This document shows, in pieces, positions 7,431 through 15,671 of a DNA stretch of 64,000 bases. The notes beneath the pieces were generated by a model. That model was not told the origin of the DNA. It worked only from the letters and a program-made list of their open reading frames with translations, and did not search any database. The translations under genes were made by a program, and so were the position numbers. Every line of letters starts with the position of its first letter. Within the stretch, counting starts at the first letter, position 1. Source of the DNA: Palsa-744 sp963734815 (lineage in GTDB: Bacteria > Actinomycetota > Thermoleophilia > Solirubrobacterales > Solirubrobacteraceae); the NCBI GenBank assembly GCA_963734815.1, contig CAVTIH010000001.1:1240001-1304000 (forward strand). Reading direction: 5' to 3'.

Positions 7431-10370
7431 ATGAGCAAGCACTTCCGCCTACGGGGCAGTGGCCGTCCGACCACCCGTGCGATCGAGCCGGTAAAGCCGA
7501 GCGAGCGGTTGACCGTCACGATCTACGTTCAGCGCGACCCGCAGGGCACGCCCGCCCCGACGGCGCACGAGCTGGGTCGCCTCGCTCCCCGGGCGCGCTC
7601 CTACCTGCGCCCCGAGCAGGCGGTCGCGGCGTTCGGTGCCGCCCCGTCCGACCTCGACGCGGTCGTCGCGTTCGCGACGGCACACAAGCTGAAAGTGGTG
7701 GAACAGAGCATCGCCAAGCGCCTGGTGCGGGTGACGGGCACCGCCAAGCAGATGGGTGAGGCGTTTGGCGTGGAGCTGCATCACTACAAGCATCCCGCGG
7801 GGGGCACCTACCGCTCCTACAAGGGCGAGGTGCTGCTCCCCGCCGAGCTGGCGGGCGTGGTGGAGGGCGTGCTGGGGTTGGACAACCGCAGGATGGTGCG
7901 CACCCGCCCGCCCGTCTCCAAGCGTGCCGCCGAAGCCGAAGCGGGCGGCGAACCGCCCGCCAACGCCTATACGCCACCGATGCTCGCGAAGCTGTTCGAC
8001 TTCCCCGCCGGCGACGGCGCCGGGCAGTGCGTGGCGGTGCTCGCGTTCAACGGCGAAGGCATGAAGGGCGGCTACGAAGCCAGCGCGCTCGAAAGCTACT
8101 TCACCGACACCCTCAAGCAGGCGGCGCCGAAGCTTACCGACGTGGTCGTGCAGGGTCCCGGCAACGACCCCGGGGATGGCAGTGAACAAAGCGATGCAAC
8201 CGGCGAGGTGCTGCTCGACCTCTGCACGGTCGGCGGAGTCGTGCCGGGGGCCGACGTGGCGGTGTACTTCACCGAATTCACCGAAGAGGGGTGGGTGAAC
8301 GCGATCAAGGCGGCGGTGGCCGACACGACCAACAAGCCGAAAGTGATCTCCTGCTCGTACGGCAATCCCGAGGACGAACCGAAGGGGGCATGGACCGAAC
8401 AGGCGGTGAAGCTGGTCAACGGCGCCTTCGAACAGGCCGCCGTCCAGGGGATCACGATCTGCTGTGCGTCGGGCGACGAAGGGTCGGCCGACGAGCCCGA
8501 CACGAAAACCCCGCACGTCGACTTCCCCGCCTCCAGCCCCTGGGTGTTGGGCTGCGGGGGCATCCGCTTGGAAGCCGACCCCGCGACCGGCGCGATCACC
8601 TCGGAAAAGGTGTGGAACGACCTCTCCAAGAAAGAGGGGGCCACGGGCGGAGGGGTGAGCCGCCTGTTCGCGCTCCCCGAGTGGCAGGCTGCCGCCGACG
8701 TCCCCGCCAACGCCGACAAAAGCGGCAAAACCGGACGCGGCGTACCCGACGTGGCCAGCCTCGCCGATCCCGAAACACCGATGTGGGTGCTTAGCCCGAA
8801 CGGCCAGCTGGGCGGGGTCGGCGGCACGAGCGCCTCCGCGCCGCTGTGGTCGGCGCTGATCACGCTGCTCAACCAGCTCAGTGGGACTCCGCTCGGGTTC
8901 TGCAACCCGCAGTTGTACGCGCACCTGAAGGACAGCCTCGTTGACATCGTCAGTGGCAACAACGGCAGCTACAAGGCGGGCCCGGGTTGGGACGCGTGCA
9001 CAGGCTGGGGCCGACCCAACGGCACACAGCTGTTGCAGGCGCTTGTGACCCACGCTGCGCCCGCGCCCGCGCCCGCACCCGCGCCCGCCGCGCCCAAACC
9101 GCCCCCGTCGACGACGCCCCCGGTGCCGGGGCTCAGCTCCAACCTCGTGGGGCCGGAAGGGCAGCTGTTCGCCGATCCCCACCCCGGCGAAGACGAGAGC
9201 GCCTTCCAGGTGGACAACACCAGCGACGCCTACTACAAGTCGCCCTACTACAAGGCCCACGAAGAACAGCTGCAGCAGGTGCCTCCGCCGCGGGTGAGCC
9301 CGCCGCACCTGCAGCTCGCGCAGGTGATCGGCGCGGGCCCGCTCGCACCGTGCGTGGCGGCGAAGCGGATCAGCTTCCACGCCGCCGGCGACACAGGGCC
9401 CTCAGAGGAGTCGCACGTCAGCACCGTGGCGAGCGTGGCCGACGCGATGACGGCGGAGCTGAAGGCGGCCGCGGCGGGGGAGGGGCCGATGTTCATGTTC
9501 CACCTCGGGGACGTGGTGTATAGCTTCGGCGAGCACCAGTACTACTACGACCAGTTCTACGATCCGTTCCGCGCCTACGACGCCCCGATCTTCGCGATCC
9601 CCGGCAACCACGACGGATTTCCCTCCGAAGAGAGCGAAAACACCGAATCGCTGTTCGCCTTCCTGCGCAATTTCTGCGCTGCCACCCCCGGCCCCTCGCC
9701 CGACTCTGGCGGGCTGGTGCGCAGCGCGATGAATCAGCCGGGCGTGTACTTCACGCTCGACGCCCCATTCGTGTCGATCATCGGGCTGTACTCCAACGTG
9801 CTGGAGGGCCCCGGGGTGATCTCCTCGGAGGGCGGACGCTACCCGACGCTCGACGAACAGCAGCTGGAATTCCTGACGGCGGAGCTCACGCGCCTGAAGC
9901 CACAGCGCGAAGCGGGCGAACGGGCGGTGCTGCTCGCCTGCCATCACCCGCCGCTGTCGGTGGACGAGAAGCACGGCGGTGCGCGCGGGCTCGCCGAAGA
10001 CATCGACAAGGCGGTCGCGGCGGCTGGGCTGCGCCCGGACGTGGTGCTCTCCGGGCACGCCCACCTCTACCAGCGCTACACGCGCACGGTGGAAGGGGCG
10101 GAAATCCCCTACATCGTGGCGGGCAGCGGCGGGCACAACGTGACCAAGCCCAAGCCCAATGCCGCCGAAGCGACGCTCCCGGAAGGGTATGCGGTGGCGG
10201 TCGAACCGATCCTCGAGTATGGCTACCTGACGCTCACTGTGGACATGTCGGGCGCGTCTCCCACGCTCACGGTGGCGTTCAAGCCGACCCGTGGCAAATC
10301 AGCCAAGGACGACGAACCGCTCGAAGGCGACACGGTCACGATCAACCTCGCCACGCGGAAGCTCGTGTAG
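7431..10370 (+). CDS. Sedolisin (kumamolisin-like S53 protease) fused to a metallophosphoesterase
   Basis: This 979-residue protein joins two enzymes. Residues about 30-165 form the pro-kumamolisin activation domain (RSYLRPEQAVAAFG, VVEGVLGLDNRRMVRTRP). Residues about 180-545 form the S53 peptidase: the acidic pair lies in ATGEVLLDLCTVGGVVPGA, the oxyanion Asp region in ASGDEGSADEPD, and the nucleophile is S467 in GGTSASAPLW. A Pro/Ala linker follows (about 545-570). Residues about 640-960 are a purple-acid-phosphatase-like metallophosphoesterase: AAGDTG, FHLGDVVYSFG, IPGNHDGF, ACHHPPLS and LSGHAHLYQRY. GGAGG precedes ATG 7431. There is no clear signal peptide. Both active sites look intact. 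Confidence 0.9.
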   Translation: MSKHFRLRGSGRPTTRAIEPVKPSERLTVTIYVQRDPQGTPAPTAHELGRLAPRARSYLRPEQAVAAFGAAPSDLDAVVAFATAHKLKVVEQSIAKRLVRVTGTAKQMGEAFGVELHHYKHPAGGTYRSYKGEVLLPAELAGVVEGVLGLDNRRMVRTRPPVSKRAAEAEAGGEPPANAYTPPMLAKLFDFPAGDGAGQCVAVLAFNGEGMKGGYEASALESYFTDTLKQAAPKLTDVVVQGPGNDPGDGSEQSDATGEVLLDLCTVGGVVPGADVAVYFTEFTEEGWVNAIKAAVADTTNKPKVISCSYGNPEDEPKGAWTEQAVKLVNGAFEQAAVQGITICCASGDEGSADEPDTKTPHVDFPASSPWVLGCGGIRLEADPATGAITSEKVWNDLSKKEGATGGGVSRLFALPEWQAAADVPANADKSGKTGRGVPDVASLADPETPMWVLSPNGQLGGVGGTSASAPLWSALITLLNQLSGTPLGFCNPQLYAHLKDSLVDIVSGNNGSYKAGPGWDACTGWGRPNGTQLLQALVTHAAPAPAPAPAPAAPKPPPSTTPPVPGLSSNLVGPEGQLFADPHPGEDESAFQVDNTSDAYYKSPYYKAHEEQLQQVPPPRVSPPHLQLAQVIGAGPLAPCVAAKRISFHAAGDTGPSEESHVSTVASVADAMTAELKAAAAGEGPMFMFHLGDVVYSFGEHQYYYDQFYDPFRAYDAPIFAIPGNHDGFPSEESENTESLFAFLRNFCAATPGPSPDSGGLVRSAMNQPGVYFTLDAPFVSIIGLYSNVLEGPGVISSEGGRYPTLDEQQLEFLTAELTRLKPQREAGERAVLLACHHPPLSVDEKHGGARGLAEDIDKAVAAAGLRPDVVLSGHAHLYQRYTRTVEGAEIPYIVAGSGGHNVTKPKPNAAEATLPEGYAVAVEPILEYGYLTLTVDMSGASPTLTVAFKPTRGKSAKDDEPLEGDTVTINLATRKLV

Positions 10371-10414
10371 CCTCCCACACGAACATCTGTTCCCCCTCGT
10401 ATGATGTACAGAGC

Positions 10415-13400
10415 ATGCCCTCCAGCAACCAGATCGTCGTCTCGGGAGCCCGCGAGCACAACCTGAAGGACATCTCCCTGACGCTGCCGCGCGACGCGCT
10501 GGTCGTCATAACGGGGCTGTCGGGGTCGGGCAAGTCGAGCCTCGCGTTCGACACGATCTATGCGGAGGGGCAGCGCCGCTACGTGGAGTCGCTGTCGGCG
10601 TACGCGCGGCAGTTCCTCGGGCAGATGGACAAGCCCGACGTCGACTCGATCGAGGGGCTGTCGCCGGCGATCTCGATCGATCAGAAGACCACCTCGCGCA
10701 ACCCCCGCTCGACCGTCGGCACGGTGACGGAGATCTATGACTACCTGCGCCTGCTGTGGTCACGCGTCGGCAAGCCGCACTGCCCGATCTGCGGGCGGCC
10801 GATCGCGGGGCAGTCCGCCGAGCAGATCATCGACCAGGTGATGGAGCTGCCGGAGGGCACCCGCTTCATGGTGATGGCGCCGGTGGTGCGCGGGCGCAAG
10901 GGTGAGTACGGCAAGCTGCTCGAGGAGCTGCGCGCCGATGGTTTCGCGCGCGTGCGGATCGACGATCGCATCCGCATGCTGGAGGAGTCGATCGTGCTCG
11001 ACAAGCGCTACAAGCACGACATCTCGGTGGTGATCGACCGTTTGATCATGCGCCACGACGTGCGCAAGCGCCTCGCCGACTCGATCGAGACGGCTGTGCG
11101 TCTGGCGGACGGCCTGGTGGAGGTGGAGACGATTGGGAGAGGGGGAGGGGCTCGCGCCTCGGACAGCGGCCTTGACGAAGCGGCCGCGGCCGGGGATGGT
11201 AAGCAGGGGGAGGAGGATGTCGCCCGGTCGCCCGCGCGCAACGAAGCGGGCAAGGCCAGGCACGCCACCGGGGCGCTGGGAGCGCGCGCCGCCAACGCTC
11301 AGATCGTCCCCGGGGAGATACCGCCCGAAGGCACGGTGTTCACTTTCTCCGAGCGCTTCGCCTGCCCCGAGCACGGGCCCTCGCTGGTGGAGCTGGAGCC
11401 GAGGATCTTCTCGTTCAACTCACCCCACGGCGCGTGCGAGCGCTGCCACGGGCTGGGGGCCCAGATGGAGATCGACCCCGAGCTGCTCGTCCCCGACCCC
11501 ACGCTGTCGGTGGCCGAGGGGGCGATCGCACCGTGGAGCAGGGCGGCGGCGTTCTCCAACTACTACGACCAGGTCGCCTCAGCGCTCGCCGAGAGCTATG
11601 GCGTGGACCTCGACGCGCCGTGGGAAGACCTTCCGCTGGAGCACCACAACCTGTTCCTGCAAGGAACGAAAGAGCCGCTGGCGATCACCTACCGCAACCG
11701 CTTCGGGCGGCGGCGCTCCTACTCCACCCGCTTCGCCGGGCTGATCGCCAACCTCGAAAAGCGCTACCGCGAAACCGAGTCCGAGGGGGTGAAGGAGAAA
11801 CTGGAGGAGTACATGTCGCTGCGGCCCTGCCCCGCGTGCGGGGGCGCGCGGCTGCGCCCGGAGTCGCGGGCGGTGCTGGTCGGGGGCACGCGGATCGAGG
11901 ACTTCTGCGCGCTCTCCGCGCGGCGCGCGATCGAGTGGTTGGATGAGGTGGAGCTCTCCGACACCGACCGCCACGTCGCGCGGCTGATCCTGCGCGAGAT
12001 CGCCGAGCGGCTGCAGTTCCTCGAGAACGTCGGCATCGGCTACCTCTCGATGGACCGCTCCTCGGCAACGCTCTCCGGCGGGGAGGCGCAGCGGATCAGG
12101 TTGGCCACGCAGATCGGCAGCTCGCTGGTCGGGGTGCTGTACATCCTCGACGAGCCCTCGATCGGGCTGCACCAGCGCGACAACTCGAAGCTGATCGCCA
12201 CCCTGGAGCGGCTGCGCGACCTCGGCAACACGGTGATCGTGGTCGAGCACGACGAGCAGACGATGCGCGCTGCCGACCACCTCGTCGACCTCGGCCCCGG
12301 CGCGGGCGAACACGGCGGGCGGATCGTCGCGCAGGGCACCGCCGGGCAGGTACAGCGCGTGAAGGAGTCGGCTACCGGGCAGTATCTCGCCGGCACCTTG
12401 GCAGTGGCGGTGCCCGCCAAGCGCCGCACCCCCACCGGTTATGTGAAGGTGGAGGGCGCCTCGCAGCACAACCTGCGCGACATCGACGCCTCCTTCCCGC
12501 TTGGCACGCTCACCTGCGTGACGGGCGTCTCCGGCTCGGGCAAGTCCACGCTGGTCAACGAGATTCTCTACAAGGCGCTGTCTGCGCGCCTGCACCGCGC
12601 GCGCGCCCGCGCCGGCGCCCACCGCGCGATCAAGGGGCTGGAGCAGCTCGACAAGATCATCGCCGTCGACCAGTCGCCGATCGGGCGCACCCCGCGCTCC
12701 AACCCCGCCACCTACACCGGGCTGTTCGACGTGATCCGCGACATGTTCTCCAAAACGCAAGAGGCCCGCGCGCGCGGCTACAAGCCCGGCCGCTTCTCCT
12801 TCAACGTCAAGGGCGGGCGCTGCGAGGTGTGCAAGGGCGACGGGCAGATCAAGATCGAGATGCACTTCCTCCCCGACGTGTACGTCCCTTGCGAGCAGTG
12901 CGCCGGCAAGCGCTACAACCGCGAGACGCTCGAGATCCGCTTCAAGGGCAAGTCGATCGCCGACGTGCTCGACATGCCGATCGAGGAGGCTGTGAAATTC
13001 TTCGAGCACATCCCCAAGGTGCGCCGCCGTCTGGAGACCCTCAACGCGGTTGGCCTCGGCTACGTGCGCCTCGGCCAGCCCGCCACGACCCTCTCCGGGG
13101 GGGAGGCCCAGCGCGTGAAGCTTGCCACCGAGCTCTCCAAGGTGGCGACCGGCCGCACCCTCTACATCCTCGACGAGCCCACCACGGGGCTGCACTTCGC
13201 CGACGTGCAGCGACTGCTGGAGGTGCTGCAGCGCCTCGTCGACGCCGGCAACAGCGTGGTCGTGATCGAGCACAACCTCGACGTGATCAAGTGCGCCGAC
13301 CGCCTGATCGACATGGGCCCCGAGGGGGGCGAGGAGGGCGGCCTCGTCGTTGCCGCCGGCACCCCCGAGGAGGTCGCGGCCGAGCCGGCCTCGCACACGG

Positions 13401-13624
13401 GCCAGTTCCTCGCGGAGCTGCTGGCCGAAACGGGGATGCAAGCCGAAGGCGAGTGTCTCCCGGCTTCGGTCGTGGTGGGGAAGCGAGCGAAGCAAGTGTC
13501 TCCCCGTTCGGCCGATCCCCCCGGGCAATCGCCTGCCGCGGGCGCCTCCCCCAACGGCAAGCCGCCGCGCGCCGCCAAGAAAACGCCCGCCAAACGCAAA
13601 CCGCGTGCGAAGGTCGCCGCGTAG
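10415..13624 (+). CDS. uvrA: Excinuclease ABC subunit A
   Basis: UvrA is the damage-recognition ATPase of nucleotide excision repair and acts as a dimer with UvrB. Both ABC modules are complete: Walker A ITGLSGSGKSSLAFDT and VTGVSGSGKSTLVNE, signatures LSGGEAQRIRLA and LSGGEAQRVKLA, Walker B ILDEPSIGLHQRD and ILDEPTTGLHFAD. Zinc fingers are visible (CPICG, CPACGG, CEVC...CEQC). At 1069 residues it is about 100 longer than usual because of a low-complexity insert at about 240-295 and a C-terminal tail of about 70 residues ending in AKRKPRAKVAA. A palindromic repeat element encodes part of that tail. The gene starts at ATG 10415 and stands alone. Confidence 0.96.
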   Translation: MPSSNQIVVSGAREHNLKDISLTLPRDALVVITGLSGSGKSSLAFDTIYAEGQRRYVESLSAYARQFLGQMDKPDVDSIEGLSPAISIDQKTTSRNPRSTVGTVTEIYDYLRLLWSRVGKPHCPICGRPIAGQSAEQIIDQVMELPEGTRFMVMAPVVRGRKGEYGKLLEELRADGFARVRIDDRIRMLEESIVLDKRYKHDISVVIDRLIMRHDVRKRLADSIETAVRLADGLVEVETIGRGGGARASDSGLDEAAAAGDGKQGEEDVARSPARNEAGKARHATGALGARAANAQIVPGEIPPEGTVFTFSERFACPEHGPSLVELEPRIFSFNSPHGACERCHGLGAQMEIDPELLVPDPTLSVAEGAIAPWSRAAAFSNYYDQVASALAESYGVDLDAPWEDLPLEHHNLFLQGTKEPLAITYRNRFGRRRSYSTRFAGLIANLEKRYRETESEGVKEKLEEYMSLRPCPACGGARLRPESRAVLVGGTRIEDFCALSARRAIEWLDEVELSDTDRHVARLILREIAERLQFLENVGIGYLSMDRSSATLSGGEAQRIRLATQIGSSLVGVLYILDEPSIGLHQRDNSKLIATLERLRDLGNTVIVVEHDEQTMRAADHLVDLGPGAGEHGGRIVAQGTAGQVQRVKESATGQYLAGTLAVAVPAKRRTPTGYVKVEGASQHNLRDIDASFPLGTLTCVTGVSGSGKSTLVNEILYKALSARLHRARARAGAHRAIKGLEQLDKIIAVDQSPIGRTPRSNPATYTGLFDVIRDMFSKTQEARARGYKPGRFSFNVKGGRCEVCKGDGQIKIEMHFLPDVYVPCEQCAGKRYNRETLEIRFKGKSIADVLDMPIEEAVKFFEHIPKVRRRLETLNAVGLGYVRLGQPATTLSGGEAQRVKLATELSKVATGRTLYILDEPTTGLHFADVQRLLEVLQRLVDAGNSVVVIEHNLDVIKCADRLIDMGPEGGEEGGLVVAAGTPEEVAAEPASHTGQFLAELLAETGMQAEGECLPASVVVGKRAKQVSPRSADPPGQSPAAGASPNGKPPRAAKKTPAKRKPRAKVAA
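13421..13520 (+). repeat. Palindromic repeat element inside the uvrA tail (copy A)
   Basis: Bases 13421-13471 match 28608-28658 (opposite strand, inside tsaB) at 47 of 51 positions; the four mismatches fall in two dinucleotides. The first arm GGCCGAAACGGGGA is also mirrored by TCCCCGTTCGGCC at about 13500-13513, making a larger imperfect palindrome. It is translated in frame as AETGMQAEGECLPASV within the UvrA C-terminal extension. The two host genes are unrelated, so shared ancestry of the genes cannot explain the match. Confidence 0.75.
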
Positions 13625-13745
13625 CCGCTCCGGATATTGGGTCAATCCCGCGCAACTCGCGCCAAGCCGGTATGTTCATAGGACCGTGGCATCGGCGCAC
13701 GCTGGTGTCTGAGGCCGCGGAGGCACGGAGGAGGTTGGGAGGGGT

Positions 13746-15635
13746 ATGGGCGCGCTGATACGCAGTGTGTCGAGTGCAGTGTCGGTCTCGGCCGCCCTCT
13801 TGCTCGCCCTCGCCGCGGGCGCGCGTGCGACGCCCGCCGAAGGCATCCACAACATCAAGCATGTGATCGTGATCATGCAGGAGAACCGCTCGTTCGACTC
13901 CTACTTCGGCACCTATCCCGGTGCGAACGGGATCCCCGCTGGGGTGTGCGTGCCCGACCCGGTCAACGGCGGCTGTGTGGCGCCGTTCCACGATCCGAAC
14001 AACGAGAACTTTGGCGGACCCCACGGCCACGGCGCCTTCACGGCGGACCTCGACGGCGGCAAAATGGACGGCTTCGTCGGGGAGGCCGAGAAAGGCAGCG
14101 AATGCAAGAGCACCGAACCCGCCTGCAGCCCCTGTACCGAAGGGGGCTCCAGCGCGCGGTGCCTCGACCCGATGGGCTACCACGACGCGCGCGAGATCCC
14201 CAACTACTGGGAGTACGCGCAAAACTTCGTGTTGCAGGACAACATGTACGAGCCGAACTCCTCCTGGAGCTGGCCTGAGCACCTCTTCGAAGTCTCCGCG
14301 TGGTCGGCCACGTGCACGAACTGGAGTGACCCGATGTCGTGTACGAGCGCGATCGAAGGGCCGCCGATCCCGGAAGCCAAGAACGGCAAACCCAACCCCT
14401 ATGAAACAAAATCGCTCCCGTGGACCGACATCACCTATATGCTGCACAAGCACGGTGTGAGCTGGGGCTACTACGTCTTTGCAGGGGACGAGCCCGATTG
14501 CGAGTCCGACGAAGCGATGACCTGCGAACCCGTGTCGCAGGGTTTCAAGACCCCCGGCATCTGGAACCCGCTGGTCGACTTCACGGATGTCAAAGAAGAC
14601 GGCCAGCTGGGCAACGTGCAGTCGCTGACCAACTTCTACGCCGCCGTGCATAACCCGAACGAATGCGGTCTGCCCAACGTCTCCTGGATTACCCCCAACG
14701 ACAAGGTCTCCGAACATCCTCCATCGCTGATCTCGACCGGCCAGACGTACGTGACCACGCTGATCAACTCGATCATGCGCAGCCCCTGCTGGGGTTCGAG
14801 CGCGATCTTCCTCACCTGGGATGACTGGGGCGGGTTCTACGACCACGTCGTGCCGCCCGTGATCGACGGCGAGGGCTACGGCTTTCGCGTCCCCGGCCTG
14901 GTGATCAGCCCGTACGCACGCCCCGGGTACATCGACCACCAGCAGCTCAGCCACGACGCTTACCTGAAGTTCATCGAGGACGACTTCCTCGAAGGTCAGC
15001 GCCTAAACCCCGCGACCGACGGGCGGCCCGACTCGCGCCCGGACGTGCGCGAAGAAGCCCCCGGACTCGGCAACCTGCTCAGCGACTTCGACTTCTGCCA
15101 GACGCCGCGCCCGCCGCTAATCCTTTCCCCGGAACCCGCGCCGGGACCGGCCTCCGAGCCGCCCGGCTCGGTGTCCCCCGGTGGACCGCAGCCGTCGCTG
15201 TCATCCTGTCCGTCCACGGCCCCGCCGGCGTCGCCGACGAGCTCGCCGCCGACGACCCCGTCGACGACCCCGCCGGCTGTGCTCCCGCTGACCCTGCAGC
15301 TCACGGCCTCAGTAGCCTCGCGTCAGGACCTGCGCCTGAATCATGGTGGCATCGATCTGATGGTCGGCTGCAACATGGCTTGCTCGCTCTACGCACATGG
15401 GCACCTGAACCTGCTGCGCGGCCGAGGGCATCTGCGGCTGCGCAGCAACCGAACATCGCTCGTGGCCGATCGGACCGTGGGTATCGCGCTCTCGCTGTCG
15501 CGCCGCAACCTCATCGCCGCCCGCCGGGCGCTGCGCAAGCACCGATCGGTCAAGGCATCGATCGACGTAGAAGCAACCGGGGCAGACGGTGTGTTGCGGG
15601 GCTACTACGTCACGGTGGTGTTGACCTGGCGCTGA
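13746..15635 (+). CDS. Exported phospholipase C/acid phosphatase-like phosphoesterase
   Basis: The 629-residue protein begins with a signal peptide (VSAALLLALAAGARATPA) and then the PF04185 phosphoesterase signature IKHVIVIMQENRSFDSYFGTYPG interrupted only by spacing. Further family motifs are VLQDNMYEPNSSWSWPEHLF, WDDWGGFYDHVVPP and PGLVISPYARPGYIDH. The fold is alkaline-phosphatase-like, with the Glu-Asn of QENRSFD binding metal. It probably hydrolyses phospholipids or phosphomonoesters outside the cell. A Pro/Ser/Thr linker leads to a C-terminal beta-rich domain (LTLQLTASVASRQ to the end). GGGAGGGG precedes ATG 13746. Confidence 0.9.
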   Translation: MGALIRSVSSAVSVSAALLLALAAGARATPAEGIHNIKHVIVIMQENRSFDSYFGTYPGANGIPAGVCVPDPVNGGCVAPFHDPNNENFGGPHGHGAFTADLDGGKMDGFVGEAEKGSECKSTEPACSPCTEGGSSARCLDPMGYHDAREIPNYWEYAQNFVLQDNMYEPNSSWSWPEHLFEVSAWSATCTNWSDPMSCTSAIEGPPIPEAKNGKPNPYETKSLPWTDITYMLHKHGVSWGYYVFAGDEPDCESDEAMTCEPVSQGFKTPGIWNPLVDFTDVKEDGQLGNVQSLTNFYAAVHNPNECGLPNVSWITPNDKVSEHPPSLISTGQTYVTTLINSIMRSPCWGSSAIFLTWDDWGGFYDHVVPPVIDGEGYGFRVPGLVISPYARPGYIDHQQLSHDAYLKFIEDDFLEGQRLNPATDGRPDSRPDVREEAPGLGNLLSDFDFCQTPRPPLILSPEPAPGPASEPPGSVSPGGPQPSLSSCPSTAPPASPTSSPPTTPSTTPPAVLPLTLQLTASVASRQDLRLNHGGIDLMVGCNMACSLYAHGHLNLLRGRGHLRLRSNRTSLVADRTVGIALSLSRRNLIAARRALRKHRSVKASIDVEATGADGVLRGYYVTVVLTWR

Positions 15636-15671
15636 GCTTGGATCCACCGATCCCGGGATTGCACCGCACCG

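Noticed and set aside
7449..9380. A long antisense frame under the sedolisin gene
   Set aside because: It is a GC-driven shadow of the protease gene with His/Arg/Gly-rich composition and no ribosome site.
11579..13645. A 688-codon open frame on the strand opposite uvrA
   Set aside because: It is rich in Ala/Gly/Val/His/Leu and mirrors UvrA codon structure; high GC leaves antisense frames open. No family motif is seen.
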